Positions 43,452 through 52,888 of a stretch of 64,000 nt of DNA are shown piece after piece; within the stretch, counting starts at the first letter, position 1, and the number at the start of each line of letters is the position of its first letter. The stretch is from an uncultured Coriobacteriaceae bacterium (GTDB taxonomy: Bacteria > Actinomycetota > Coriobacteriia > Coriobacteriales > Coriobacteriaceae). The translations under genes and the position numbers were made by a program. The stretch is from NCBI GenBank assembly GCA_944320725.1, contig CALUIM010000012.1:209496-273495 (forward strand). The letters run 5' to 3'. Under the pieces are notes generated by a model, which did not search any database, was not told the DNA's origin, and saw only the letters and a list, made by a program, of their open reading frames with translations.

Positions 43452-44183
43452 ATGGCACGCAGCATCTACCCCCAGATCACGCAAGCGTTGCGCGAGGAGA
43501 TTCGCTCGGGCGCCCATCCGTTCCAGTCCCTGCTACCCACTGAGGACCAGCTGTGCGAGCGCTTCGGCTGTTCACATGCTGCCGTGAGGCGCGCGCTGCA
43601 GGAACTTGCTGCAACGGGCTTCGTCCAACCGCGGCAAGGCCGCGGGGTGACCGTAATCTGGCAGCCCGAACGAGTCGAAACCGCTGGCTACGCAACAGGC
43701 GGTCTGGAAACCTTTCCCGAAACCTGTGCCGCACGCGGTCTCACGCCCAAAACGAAGCTACTCGTGTTTGAACGACTCCTAGCAGACGAGCAGGTGCTTC
43801 CTGGGAGTGGATTTGCCGAGGGGACGCCGCTCGTACACATGCGTCGCCTGCGCATTGCCGACAGTACTCCCGTTGCCGTGGAGGACACCTACACATCCGA
43901 ACACGAAATTCCCGGCATCACCGAGGAGATCGCCCTCACGGGGACCTATGCCTATATTGAGGGAAACCTTGGCATCGAGATTCTCACAAGTCGGCGCACC
44001 TTCTCCATGGAGCGCGCCAGCGCCGAGGATGCACACCTGCTCTCGCTCCCCGAGGACTCCCACATCGCACGAATCGAATCGCATACCTTCTGCTCAACCG
44101 GAGCGCAGTTCGAAGTCATCTTTGCACGCCAGGTGCCGGAGTTTTTCTCCGCACGCGTGGTGGTCACGAGACCAAAGCACTAG
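43452..44183 (+). CDS. GntR/HutC-family regulator with UTRA domain
   Basis: A 243-residue protein; ATG 43452 follows AAGGAG and a TATACT -10 lies at 43412-43417. Winged helix 5-75 (LLPTEDQLCERFGCSHAAVR), UTRA ligand domain 85-240. HutC-type regulators bind sugars, amino acids or fatty acyl signals. The intergenic region shared with the HAD gene has small palindromes (TATGCGCATA at 43381, ATTC-ATAC-GAAT near 43419) as possible operators. Stop overlaps the LysR stop within CTAG. Confidence 0.85.
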   Translation: MARSIYPQITQALREEIRSGAHPFQSLLPTEDQLCERFGCSHAAVRRALQELAATGFVQPRQGRGVTVIWQPERVETAGYATGGLETFPETCAARGLTPKTKLLVFERLLADEQVLPGSGFAEGTPLVHMRRLRIADSTPVAVEDTYTSEHEIPGITEEIALTGTYAYIEGNLGIEILTSRRTFSMERASAEDAHLLSLPEDSHIARIESHTFCSTGAQFEVIFARQVPEFFSARVVVTRPKH

Positions 44184-45070
44184 GACTCGTCGCGCCAGAA
44201 ACCCTCATTCGATAACGAAACTCGTGACCTATCCGCCTTGGTCCAATCGAACAGCTGGCGAACAACCCCTCCTGCATCGACACGAACCACGAGGCGAAAC
44301 ACCGCATGAGCGTCCTCGTCGGTGATGGGTACGATGGCCCTTCCTGGCAGGATATCGCGTTGGAAGGGCGCATCGGTGGTAAACGTGCAGTAGGGCGTGG
44401 TGCGAGCAAGCTGCGAGAACACCATGCGATCTGTCTGCTCGATGTAGGTGGCGCGCGGGATGGCACGGTCTACGATGCCGCGCCAGAACCCGATGTTGGT
44501 CATGATAAGGAACGTCTCGTCCGCAAGGTCGGCGAACGCGATGCTCTTGCGCGCCGCGAGCGGATGGTTGGGCGGCAGCGCTACGAAGAGGTTCTCTCGC
44601 ATGAGTTCGCATGTGTTGAATCCGGGGGTGGCGGGATCGACGCGCACGATGCCAAGATCCGCCGTGCCAGCAGCAAGCTCGATGAGCACCTCATCCTCGC
44701 TCTTCGTATCGGAGATAAGCGTTTCTTGGGGGAACCGTTCGACCATAAGCGCTGTAAGACGCCACAGAGGTGCCGGCGCGATGGTCGCCACGCGCAAGGC
44801 ACGCGAACGCTCCACCACTGCCCGCACCGCCTCGTGCACGAACCGCTCATCGCGCAGCATCGCCCGAGCACCCTCGAGCGCGGCGCGACCCGCGTCGTTG
44901 AGAACGATGGCGCGGCCAATCCGATCGAAGAGGGTCGTACCCAACTCCGCCTCGAGCCGCTGGATGGAGCGGCTGAGCGCTGGCTGCGAAATATGCAGTT
45001 CCTTCGCTGCCGCCGATAGGGTGCCCCGCTCCTCCACGGCGACCAACTGACGCATCTGCTCGAGCTCCAT
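44180..45070 (-). CDS. LysR-family regulator
   Basis: A 296-residue protein; ATG 45070. Winged helix 2-60 (GTLSAAAKELHISQPALSRS, then IQRLEAELGTTLFDR) and a periplasmic-binding-like co-inducer domain (about 88-290). It is divergent from the two aldo/keto reductase genes; a palindrome between them fits LysR control. Confidence 0.9.
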   Translation of the reverse strand: MELEQMRQLVAVEERGTLSAAAKELHISQPALSRSIQRLEAELGTTLFDRIGRAIVLNDAGRAALEGARAMLRDERFVHEAVRAVVERSRALRVATIAPAPLWRLTALMVERFPQETLISDTKSEDEVLIELAAGTADLGIVRVDPATPGFNTCELMRENLFVALPPNHPLAARKSIAFADLADETFLIMTNIGFWRGIVDRAIPRATYIEQTDRMVFSQLARTTPYCTFTTDAPFQRDILPGRAIVPITDEDAHAVFRLVVRVDAGGVVRQLFDWTKADRSRVSLSNEGFWRDES

Positions 45071-45107
45071 CGCTTCCCCGCATTCCAAACAACATATTCC
45101 AAAATTG

Positions 45108-45128
45108 CTTATGCATCAAACGCATAAG
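45108..45128. promoter_or_regulatory. LysR-type operator
   Basis: CTTATGC-N7-GCATAAG, a perfect inverted repeat, lies 38 nt upstream of the LysR start. A possible TATAAC -10 for the reductase genes follows at 45132-45137. The T-N11-A core expected for LysR sites is present. Confidence 0.5.
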
Positions 45129-45218
45129 TAGTATAACAATCTGCATTTCACATGTGCTGTCAGGTGGAAGAAACTATGCATGAGATAGCTGATTTCTGTA
45201 TGAGAGAGGAAGAGTTAC

Positions 45219-46088
45219 ATGCCTATCACCGTACCAAGCCTCGCCCTCAGCACCGGTGCCACCATCCCTGCCATGGGCTACGGCGTCTACATGATGTCGT
45301 CGGAAGAGGTCCGCGAATACCTCCCCCAAGCACTGGAGCTTGGTTACACCCACATCGATACCGCAAATGCATACTTCAACGAAGTTGCCGTAGGAGAGGT
45401 CATCCGGGGCGCCGGTGTGGCACGCGAGCAGCTCTTCATCACGTCGAAGCTCTTCCCACAGAGCTATCCGTACGACCGCTGCACCGCGGACATCGATGCC
45501 ACGCTCGAGCGCATGGGGCTCGACTACCTGGACCTCCTGCTGCTCCATCAGCCGTACGGAGACTACGTCCACGGCTGGCGCGCCATGGAGGAGGCGCTGC
45601 GCGCGGGCAAGGTGCGCGCCATCGGACTCTCGAACTTCCCTATTCACAAGATCGCCCAGGTTATGGAAGTGGCCGAGATAGCGCCGCAGGTTCTGCAGGT
45701 CGAGATCAACCCCTACTGGAACCAGCATGCACTCAAACGCGAGCTCGCCTCGATGGGCTTGGGCGATATCGTCTTCGAAGGCTGGTATCCGCTTGGCCAC
45801 GGCGACAAAGCGCTGCTCGCCGATCCCGTGCTCGCAGAGATTGCCGCCGCGCATGATAAGACAACCGCCCAGGTAGCGCTGCGCTGGAGCATCCAAGAGG
45901 GCAACGTTGTCTTCCCCAAAGCGAGCAACCTCGAGCACATGCGCCAGAACATCGACATCTTCGATTTTGAGCTCGCCGATAACGAGATGGCACGCATCAA
46001 CGCACTGCCGCAGCGCCCGTATTACGAGGTGCCCGAGGAGCCGCCCGCATTCGTGCTCGTGGAAAACGATTACACCGAGCAGGCGTAA
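45219..46088 (+). CDS. Aldo/keto reductase
   Basis: A 289-residue AKR with the full catalytic tetrad: Asp 47, Tyr 52, Lys 77 and His 110 (HIDTANAYFNE, TSKLF, LLLLHQP). The C-terminal NADPH-binding sequence FPKASNLEHMRQNIDIFDF is normal. It reduces carbonyls with NADPH; substrate unknown. First of two tandem reductases, 51 nt apart, opposite a LysR regulator. Confidence 0.9.
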   Translation: MPITVPSLALSTGATIPAMGYGVYMMSSEEVREYLPQALELGYTHIDTANAYFNEVAVGEVIRGAGVAREQLFITSKLFPQSYPYDRCTADIDATLERMGLDYLDLLLLHQPYGDYVHGWRAMEEALRAGKVRAIGLSNFPIHKIAQVMEVAEIAPQVLQVEINPYWNQHALKRELASMGLGDIVFEGWYPLGHGDKALLADPVLAEIAAAHDKTTAQVALRWSIQEGNVVFPKASNLEHMRQNIDIFDFELADNEMARINALPQRPYYEVPEEPPAFVLVENDYTEQA

Positions 46089-46139
46089 CCGTTGCTGAAG
46101 TTGCCCGTTTGAACAATCGCCAGGAAAGGACAACGCGAG

Positions 46140-47018
46140 ATGGAGTTTGTAAAACTGAACAACGGTGTCGAGATGCCCGTGCTGGGTTTCGGCGTGTACC
46201 AGACGCCGCCCGAAGATACTGCGCGCTGCGTGACCGAGGCGCTCGCCGCCGGCTACCGCCTTATCGACACCGCGCAGGCCTACGGCAACGAGGAGGGTGT
46301 CGGCGCCGGAGTACGCGCAAGCGGCGTGCCGCGCGACGAGGTCTTCATCACCAGCAAGGTCTGGGTCTCGAACATGAACTACGAGCGCGCCGCCGCCTCG
46401 ATCGACGAGACGCTAGCGAAGCTCGGGACCGACCACGTCGACCTCATGCTGCTCCACCAGATGATGGGCGACTACCCGGGCGCCTGGCGCGCCCTCGAGG
46501 ATGCCTACCATGCGGGCAAGATCCGCACGATCGGCGTATCGAACTGTTATCCCGAGCGCCTTGTTGACCTCTGTACGCTCGCCGAGGTACCGCCTGCGGT
46601 CAACCAGATCGAGACGCATCCCTTCCGCCAACAGGACGCTGCGCATGAGGTCATGGAACGTTTCGGTGTTGTCCATGAGGCGTGGGCGCCGTTCGCCGAG
46701 GGCAAAAACGGGATCTTCTCCAATGAAGTTCTCACCGCAATTGCCTCCAAGCACGGCAAGACGCCCGCTCAGGTGGTGCTGCGCGCGCTCATCCAGAAAA
46801 ACGTTGTCGTCATTCCCAAGACCGTGCACCCCGATCGCATGACAGAAAACATCGACGTCTTCGATTTCGAGCTGGACGCCCAAGACATGGCCGCATTCGC
46901 CGCACTCGAGGACCCCACCTTCCCGCGCATCTTTGATCACTTCGACGTGGATACGGTGAGCTGGATGCTCGGCGACCTGGTGAAGACCCAGCAGCTCGGA
47001 GGCGCCACGCTGTACTAA
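46140..47018 (+). CDS. Aldo/keto reductase
   Basis: A 292-residue AKR, paralogue of the preceding gene. Tetrad Asp 43, Tyr 48, Lys 73, His 106; IPKTVHPDRMTENIDVFDF is the NADPH site. ATG 46140 follows GAAAGGA, 51 nt after the first reductase stop, so the two form one operon. The pair is divergent enough to imply different substrates. Confidence 0.9.
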   Translation: MEFVKLNNGVEMPVLGFGVYQTPPEDTARCVTEALAAGYRLIDTAQAYGNEEGVGAGVRASGVPRDEVFITSKVWVSNMNYERAAASIDETLAKLGTDHVDLMLLHQMMGDYPGAWRALEDAYHAGKIRTIGVSNCYPERLVDLCTLAEVPPAVNQIETHPFRQQDAAHEVMERFGVVHEAWAPFAEGKNGIFSNEVLTAIASKHGKTPAQVVLRALIQKNVVVIPKTVHPDRMTENIDVFDFELDAQDMAAFAALEDPTFPRIFDHFDVDTVSWMLGDLVKTQQLGGATLY

Positions 47019-47050
47019 ACAGCCTCTTCACGCAGGCACGGGCGCGGCGC

Positions 47051-48109
47051 CTAGTCGCGCCCGAACGCGTCCCAGATGAGCGCCACGATGCCACAGACCA
47101 TGCCGCCCACGGGCCACGCGACCCAAAACCAGGCGGCAGATGTCCCCTGCGGCTCGAACGCATCCGGGTTTGATGAGGTAAGCACGGGGGCAAACAACAG
47201 CCCGAGACCCACGATGGTGGCCAGAATCATGATGACGCCGCAGACCGCACCCAACTTGTCGCCGCGGCGCTTCTGCGCGATCAGGACGTCGCGCCGTGCC
47301 TCATCAAGCTCGAGGTTCATGATCTCCTCGATCTCAAGATCCTCGCCCACGCTCTTGTTGTACTCCGCCACGTTCGTGCGACCGAGCAGCATGCCGCCAC
47401 GAACAATCCACCACACGCCCAGGGCAATAAAGAGCATGAGGAAGAAAAGCGCCCAGTTCTCCGCCGTCTTCTCAAGCATGAGCAAGCTTCCGATGCCAGC
47501 AAAAATGAAGGCGACACCGGCAATGAGCGATGTCGAGAACGTCTTGCGGGCGGCCGTACGGTCTTCTTCAGTGTAGAAGTCCTCAACGAACGGATGGGCC
47601 TTCTGGAACGCCGCATGATCCATCCCCGCAGGCACAAGGAAGGCGAGTCCGGCAAGGATGCCCGCGAGCACGATGATCACGAACAGGCCGTCGCGCCCGT
47701 TCCAAGATGCAAGCTCAGCCGAGCCCTCGAACAACAAGCCAAACGCAATACCCAGAAGAATGACTGCAACGCCCGTGGGGATCTTCCACGCCATCTTGAG
47801 CTGGTGTTCCTCATACCCGCAGATATCCTGCGGGGGACCTGCGGGCACCTGTGCCACCGCAGGAGAGGCCGTTTGTTCGTCGACGTCCGTCGGAGCAGCA
47901 GCACGTGCAGCAAGGTCGCCTGTCACCAAATCGTCGAGCGTGCAGCCGAAAATCTGGCACATCTTGAGGAGTTTGTCGAGCTCGGGCGTCGCCCGCTCGG
48001 CCTCCCACTTGGTGACGCTTTGGCGGGAAACACCCAGAAGCATGGCGAGCTGTTCTTGAGTCATATTGCGCTCGGCGCGCAGATGTTGAAGATTGTTGCG
48101 AAAACTCAT
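47051..48109 (-). CDS. Xre regulator with multi-span membrane domain
   Basis: A 352-residue protein; ATG 48109. N-terminal Cro/CI helix-turn-helix (MTQEQLAMLLGVSRQSVTKW), a Pro/Ala/Val linker, then about six membrane spans in two groups separated by an acidic cytoplasmic segment (GEDLEIEEIMNLELDEARRD). It may sense an envelope signal directly. A hairpin (47039-47063) overlaps its stop and could serve both convergent genes. Confidence 0.8.
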   Translation of the reverse strand: MSFRNNLQHLRAERNMTQEQLAMLLGVSRQSVTKWEAERATPELDKLLKMCQIFGCTLDDLVTGDLAARAAAPTDVDEQTASPAVAQVPAGPPQDICGYEEHQLKMAWKIPTGVAVILLGIAFGLLFEGSAELASWNGRDGLFVIIVLAGILAGLAFLVPAGMDHAAFQKAHPFVEDFYTEEDRTAARKTFSTSLIAGVAFIFAGIGSLLMLEKTAENWALFFLMLFIALGVWWIVRGGMLLGRTNVAEYNKSVGEDLEIEEIMNLELDEARRDVLIAQKRRGDKLGAVCGVIMILATIVGLGLLFAPVLTSSNPDAFEPQGTSAAWFWVAWPVGGMVCGIVALIWDAFGRD

Positions 48110-48256
48110 TACGGTGCCTCTCTGTCGAGCCCGGGGCGCAGCGCCGCAGCGCCCCCGAATGTTCGTATCAATCTTGCCGGCACCAAAAAGTCTAGGGTGG
48201 CGCACACCGCCATTCTACCAACCACCGGTACGCAAATGAGCAAGATTCAGGCAACC

Positions 48257-48283
48257 AAAAAGCGCCCCACGGTTGCGAGGCGC
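48257..48283 (-). terminator. Terminator of the HTH-desulfoferrodoxin gene
   Basis: On the minus strand GCGCC and GGCGC form a short stem followed directly by TTTTT. It lies 33 nt after the stop at 48316. Confidence 0.6.
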
Positions 48284-48315
48284 AGGTAGCTGGCTTGTTA
48301 TCGTATGACAGCCGA

Positions 48316-48927
48316 CTAGGGACGAGCGTGCGGGACGCGCTTTGGCGTGGGCACGCGAAAGAGGCCGTGACGGTTGCAGCAAGCGTACATGATGCCGGAC
48401 ATCCCTATGCGAAAACGAACCGCCGCCTCCTGCTCGGGATAGAGCTTTTTGATTGTGGCGCCATCCGAAGTGACGTAGGCGATGAATGTAATGAAATGGT
48501 CTTTTGTCATAGGGTGGTCGAGCGTAACGTACCACTCGTCCTCTACACGCTCGACTTTGATGCGGTGTTCCTCATCGGGCTCTTCCGCCTCAAGCGGAAC
48601 CAGATTCACACCACAGCACGAGAACGCTCCCTCTCCAAGGGCGTACACCACGTTGCCACAGATAGGGCACACGTAGAACTTCGCACGCAGGGGATTTCCC
48701 GCCCGGTTGGCATTCTGGCGAACATCGCCTGTGAGAAGCTCAGCCACCGAGACACCAAGCGCAGTAGCAAGTGACTCCACAAGCGAGATATCGGGAAGGC
48801 CGCGCCCCGATTCCCACTTCGATACCTCCTTATCCGTCACGCCAACAGCCTCAGCAAGGGAACGTTGCGTGAGCGCGCGCTTCTCGCGCAGAACTTTGAT
48901 GGTTTCTGCCGTGATATAGGTTCCCAT
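48316..48927 (-). CDS. Xre helix-turn-helix fused to a desulfoferrodoxin-like domain
   Basis: A 203-residue protein; ATG 48927 follows GAGGATCT. Residues 8-65 are a Cro/CI helix-turn-helix. From 83 the chain resembles desulfoferrodoxin/superoxide reductase: FYVCPICGNVV with C87 and C90, C104-C105, then the ligands of the catalytic iron: H121 (EEHRIKVE), H138 and H144 (LDHPMTKDHFI), C184 and H187 (CCNRHGLF). All ligands of both iron centres are present. It may sense superoxide or oxygen through iron, or combine regulation with superoxide reduction. Confidence 0.85.
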   Translation of the reverse strand: MGTYITAETIKVLREKRALTQRSLAEAVGVTDKEVSKWESGRGLPDISLVESLATALGVSVAELLTGDVRQNANRAGNPLRAKFYVCPICGNVVYALGEGAFSCCGVNLVPLEAEEPDEEHRIKVERVEDEWYVTLDHPMTKDHFITFIAYVTSDGATIKKLYPEQEAAVRFRIGMSGIMYACCNRHGLFRVPTPKRVPHARP

Positions 48928-49033
48928 AGATCCTCTTCCGGTTGATATGCGGCGCATCGTCGCCGCTCTGCCGTTAGAGTATGCGGGACTCCCCCACCGC
49001 GCGCCACCTACGGACCGTAGATACGCGTCCGCC

Positions 49034-49651
49034 CTACGCGTCCTTCGCGGTTTTCTTTTGCACGATGACGCCGGCTATGGTAAGAACAATCGTGGCGATA
49101 AGCAGCGTCTGGGCGTTCGCCTCAGAGAAGGGGCCGGAGATGTAGGCGGACAGCTCCTCAAACGTCTCTGCGGGGTAGCCGGGCATTGCAATATCGGCGA
49201 GCGCGACCCACTTCGTCAACAGGGCAAGGCCGTTGGTAGCGATAAGCGTCGCGCCCGCATAAGCAGTGCTGAGCCGAATGAACAGATCGCACCAGCGCAG
49301 CGCGGCGAGTCCCACGAGCACCGCAGACCCGAGCATGATGATGGCGAGATACGATGACGCCTCGCCCGGCAGCAGCATGGCGATAAGAAAGCCAAGGGCC
49401 GCACCGGCGAAGGCGCCGACCAAAAAGACGCCCGCCTTATAGGCGAAGCGGGAGAGCAGCGCCGCTGCGATGCCCAAAGCCGCAGCGATACCAAAAGCGA
49501 CCGGAGAGCCATCACCCGCAGTGAGTGCGACGTTGAAGACGCCCACGAACACAAGGATGCCGAGCACCACGTAGAACAGACGCTTGCCAAAGAAACAGGC
49601 AGCGGCGCCGATAGCAACATTCGCCAAGATATAGAGCAGGACAAACTCCAC
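49034..49651 (-). CDS. DUF4203/TMEM198-like membrane protein
   Basis: A 205-residue protein with about seven hydrophobic spans, many Gly/Ala residues and no charged motif. The glycine-rich spans (GVFLVGAFAGAALGFLIAM) recall the DUF4203/TMEM198 group. Single gene; function unknown. Confidence 0.65.
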   Translation of the reverse strand: MEFVLLYILANVAIGAAACFFGKRLFYVVLGILVFVGVFNVALTAGDGSPVAFGIAAALGIAAALLSRFAYKAGVFLVGAFAGAALGFLIAMLLPGEASSYLAIIMLGSAVLVGLAALRWCDLFIRLSTAYAGATLIATNGLALLTKWVALADIAMPGYPAETFEELSAYISGPFSEANAQTLLIATIVLTIAGVIVQKKTAKDA

Positions 49652-49763
49652 AACGGTCCCCTTCGTTCGATATCAAAACTCCCAGATTATAGCCGCAGCA
49701 TGAGCCATGCACCAGGCACAACGCCTTGGATAAAGGAGCAGTCGAAACGAGGAGGCGTCCATG

Positions 49764-50852
49764 CTATCCAAGGCGCGCGCCGTACCAGTCTTCGATCATA
49801 TGGCGAGCAATGGAGGCGCGACCGGGAAGCTCGAGCTCTCCCGCGGCAACGGTGCGAGCAAGCTCCACCCGTGTGAACCAGCGCGCATCGCTCACCTCTT
49901 CATGATCGACGTGAATCTCATCGCTTACCGCACGAGCCGTGAACCCCAACATAATCGACGAGGGAAACGGCCACGCCTGCGAGCCCAGATAGTGCACCTC
50001 GCCAAGCGGGATGCCCACCTCTTCCATCGCCTCACGGCGCACGGCGTGCTCCAAGCTCTCCCCTGCCTCGACAAATCCAGCAGATACCGAGAAAAAGCGG
50101 TCGCGCCACGCCGTGTTGTGCTGCAGCAGGATGCGATCGTGCTCGTCGATAATCGAGGTGATAATCGCCGGTTCGATCCGCGGGAACAGCAACCGCTCCG
50201 TATCCTCGGGATTGGCGCAGGTCTGCGCCCACCCAGCAAGCGCGGGGCGCACCGGTGAGCCGCATGCGGGGCAGAACCGCTGGTTGCTGTGCCACATGCT
50301 CACCGCCACAGCACTCGTGGCAAGCCCGGCGTCACGCACCGAGGCGCACGGCGCAAACGAGCGGAGCTCGACCCAATCGTGCGCTGCAAGCAGCCGCTGA
50401 AACAGCGGTGGCCGATACGCATCAAGCTCGCTATCGGCACCTGCTCCGCCCTGCAGCCGCGTATCGAAAGCGCGCGTGATATCGAGCGCAAGATACGGCA
50501 CCTCGGGCGAGCACGCCCGATCGACGCCAAGATAGATTACGAGACATCCCGGCTGGCGCGCTGCATCGCGCAGGTCGCGCGCAGCGAGGAGTGCAAGCCC
50601 CATCGCGCCTGTGGGCGGCTCGGCGTCGGGGCGGGGCGCCGCCGGATCGGCGGCACAATCAAGCGCCTCCGGTGCATGCGCACCCACCCGCTTAGGAACC
50701 GCAACCAACCCGTTGTGCACGAGCATAACGCGCGTCGCCGCGTCGTCGAGCAGGTGCTCGATAAGCCCCTCCTCGCCGCGGCGCGCCACGTCATAGTCAA
50801 CGGCACTCTGGGCAAGCGGCAGCCTGCTCATGAAATCCATCATCGTTTGCAT
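49764..50852 (-). CDS. nudC: NADH pyrophosphatase (NudC-like Nudix hydrolase)
   Basis: A 362-residue protein; ATG 50852 follows GGAAGG. A divergent N-terminal domain precedes a zinc ribbon (FCPACG … QTCANPE) and the Nudix box GFVEAGESLEHAVRREAMEE, with the family array SQAWPFPSS just after. NudC cleaves NADH to NMNH and AMP and removes NAD caps from RNA. The N-terminal half is longer than in E. coli. The zinc ligands appear as Cys-x2-Cys and one further Cys; the fourth ligand is not clear. Confidence 0.87.
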   Translation of the reverse strand: MQTMMDFMSRLPLAQSAVDYDVARRGEEGLIEHLLDDAATRVMLVHNGLVAVPKRVGAHAPEALDCAADPAAPRPDAEPPTGAMGLALLAARDLRDAARQPGCLVIYLGVDRACSPEVPYLALDITRAFDTRLQGGAGADSELDAYRPPLFQRLLAAHDWVELRSFAPCASVRDAGLATSAVAVSMWHSNQRFCPACGSPVRPALAGWAQTCANPEDTERLLFPRIEPAIITSIIDEHDRILLQHNTAWRDRFFSVSAGFVEAGESLEHAVRREAMEEVGIPLGEVHYLGSQAWPFPSSIMLGFTARAVSDEIHVDHEEVSDARWFTRVELARTVAAGELELPGRASIARHMIEDWYGARLG

Positions 50853-50866
50853 ACCGCCTTCCACAT

Positions 50867-51694
50867 CTATCCGAGGGCCACGTCGAGCACCATCATCACG
50901 ACAAAACCCACGATGACACCGAGCGTGCCCACGTTGGAATGCTCGCCCAGGTGAGCCTCGGGTATGAGCTCCTCGACCACCACGTAGATCATCGCGCCCG
51001 CGGCAAACGAGAGCAGCCACGGCATGTAGGGGGCGATCCATCCGCTCGCAAGCACCACCAAGACGCCGAAGATGGGTTCGACGATGCCCGAGAGGCTACC
51101 GACCGCAAACGCCTTGGCCCGGCTGAACCCTTCGCGTCGCAGCGGCAGCGAGACCGCCGCGCCCTCGGGCGCGTTCTGCAGCCCGATGCCGAGGGCCAAC
51201 GCAAACGCCATACCCAAATACGCCTCACCCGCCGCACCCGGCGTCTGCGAGGCCATCGCAAAGAGCAGGCCCACGCTCATGCCCTCGGGGATGTTGTGGA
51301 GCGTGACCGCCGAGACCAGCAACGTGGTCCGCTTCCAGCTGCTAGGCATGCCCTCGGGGTCCTGTGCGTCCGCATGCAGGTGAGGCAGCAGCGTATCGAG
51401 CGCAATGAGAAATGCCACGCCTAACAGGAAACCGCCCGCCGCGGGAATCCACCCAATCTGTCCGAGCTCCTCCGCCTGCTCGATCGCGGGATTCAGCAGC
51501 GACCACACGCTCGCGGCAATCATCACACCTGCCGCAAATCCCAAGAAGATGCGGTTCGCAAGCGCGCCCTCCTTCGCGCCGGAACGCGTGAAGAGCACCA
51601 CGGCCGCGCCGACGGTGGTCATAAGCCACGTGAAGCCGCATCCAAGCGCGGCCCACGAAAGCGCCTGCAGCATGCTGGCATCGAGCATACCCAT
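50867..51694 (-). CDS. ZIP-family metal transporter
   Basis: A 275-residue protein with eight membrane spans. Span 4 carries HNIPEG and span 5 LQNAPEG, the metal site of ZIP (GufA/ZupT-like) transporters that import zinc and related cations. A His/Asp-rich loop (HLHADAQDPE) precedes span 4. ATG 51694 is used; TTG 51706 and ATG 51688 are alternatives. Same strand as nudC, 14 nt apart, so likely one operon. Confidence 0.87.
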   Translation of the reverse strand: MGMLDASMLQALSWAALGCGFTWLMTTVGAAVVLFTRSGAKEGALANRIFLGFAAGVMIAASVWSLLNPAIEQAEELGQIGWIPAAGGFLLGVAFLIALDTLLPHLHADAQDPEGMPSSWKRTTLLVSAVTLHNIPEGMSVGLLFAMASQTPGAAGEAYLGMAFALALGIGLQNAPEGAAVSLPLRREGFSRAKAFAVGSLSGIVEPIFGVLVVLASGWIAPYMPWLLSFAAGAMIYVVVEELIPEAHLGEHSNVGTLGVIVGFVVMMVLDVALG

Positions 51695-51766
51695 CCCATC
51701 TCTCAAACATCCCGACGCACGCGGGCACCCGTCCAGGCGGCCGCGTGCGCCCCAGCTTACACCACG

Positions 51767-52660
51767 TTACTCAAACCGGCTGATGAAGTTCTCGACGGCG
51801 TCGAGGCACGCATCCGGATGCGTGAGGTTCGCCATGTGCGGCGCCCCCTGAATAAGCGTCCACTCACACCCCGGAATGAGGTCAACGCCCTCCTTGATAG
51901 TGTAGGGCGTGCCCTCATCGTCGGTGCCGGAAAGCGCCATGCACGGCACGCGCACGCCCTTCACGCCCTCGCGGATATCCCAATCCTTCATCTTGCCGGT
52001 GCAGACGAACTCGCTTGCGCCTTGCATGACCATGTAGCACTCACCGGTACCGGCATTGGAGTCCAGCACGTCCTGAGGATAGTCACGCTCATAGAAGCCA
52101 ACCACGTGGCGCTTGTAGTACTCGTCGGCTGCCGCGGCAGCGGCGGGTGTCGTGTAATCGCCCGTGCGCTCCGCCTCCATGAGGGCATCTTGCATCTCGG
52201 CAGGCAGATATTGGATAAGCCGGCGCGCCTCGGAGAGCCAGGTGTCGATATAGACGGGCGAGCTGTTAATCACAAATGACCGCACGCCCGTATCGTCTTT
52301 CATCATGCAAAGCAGGCCCAGCATACCTCCCCATGAGTTGCCAAAGAGGTGGATGTCATCGAGCCCCAGTGCCTTGCGCACCGCATAGAACTCATCCATC
52401 CACAGCTCGTAGGTGTAGAACTCGTCTTCCTGATGCGGGATGGCGCTCTTACCGCATCCAATTTGGTCGTAGAACACCACGGCGCGCCCCGCGCGGTCGG
52501 CAAGCTGGCCATAGGTGAGCAGGTAGTTGTGGCACATACCCGGACCACCGTGCAGCACCAGCAGCGGCTTCTTGCCCGCCGCGGGCTCATCGGGCGTGAA
52601 GGTCTTGCAGTAGGTCTTGAATCCAGCATAGTCGACATAGGTTTCGGTGATGCGCGCCAT
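51767..52660 (-). CDS. Alpha/beta hydrolase, proline iminopeptidase family
   Basis: A 297-residue protein; ATG 52660 follows GAAGGAG. The oxyanion loop HGGPGMCHNY, nucleophile elbow GNSWGG and final His in GAPHMANL place it in the TIGR01250 proline-specific peptidase group (S33). These release N-terminal proline or act on other small amides. Catalytic residues complete. Single gene. Confidence 0.87.
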   Translation of the reverse strand: MARITETYVDYAGFKTYCKTFTPDEPAAGKKPLLVLHGGPGMCHNYLLTYGQLADRAGRAVVFYDQIGCGKSAIPHQEDEFYTYELWMDEFYAVRKALGLDDIHLFGNSWGGMLGLLCMMKDDTGVRSFVINSSPVYIDTWLSEARRLIQYLPAEMQDALMEAERTGDYTTPAAAAAADEYYKRHVVGFYERDYPQDVLDSNAGTGECYMVMQGASEFVCTGKMKDWDIREGVKGVRVPCMALSGTDDEGTPYTIKEGVDLIPGCEWTLIQGAPHMANLTHPDACLDAVENFISRFE

Positions 52661-52850
52661 GGCAACTCCTTCGTGTTCGTGCTGACCCGATATCCTCAAG
52701 CTTACCCGCTTCACCTTGCATGCAAGCCGCAACGGCAATCTGACATGAAAACGCAGCCTGTCCACGCGCATTGCTTACGAATCACTCGCGATTTTCTTAC
52801 GATTCGCTGAAGCCTGCATGCCCGCGCGCTCCATGGGAGATACTGACCGG

Positions 52851-52865
52851 TTGACATATTGTCAA
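52851..52865. promoter_or_regulatory. Perfect palindrome upstream of the YhgE/Pip pair
   Basis: TTGACA-TAT-TGTCAA is a perfect 15-bp inverted repeat, 23 nt before the first YhgE start. The left half is also a consensus -35, but no clear -10 follows, so an operator (for example TetR-type) is more likely. No such regulator lies next to it. Confidence 0.45.
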
Positions 52866-52888
52866 CAGATACGAATCGGAAGGTCAGC

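Noticed and set aside
49764..51041. Longer NudC frame starting at 51041
   Set aside because: The added 63 residues are Arg/Gly-rich, overlap the ZIP gene in another frame, and a good ribosome site precedes ATG 50852.
52851..52856. TTGACA as a -35 element for the first YhgE gene
   Set aside because: No acceptable -10 lies 16-18 bp downstream; the sequence is half of a perfect palindrome and more likely an operator.
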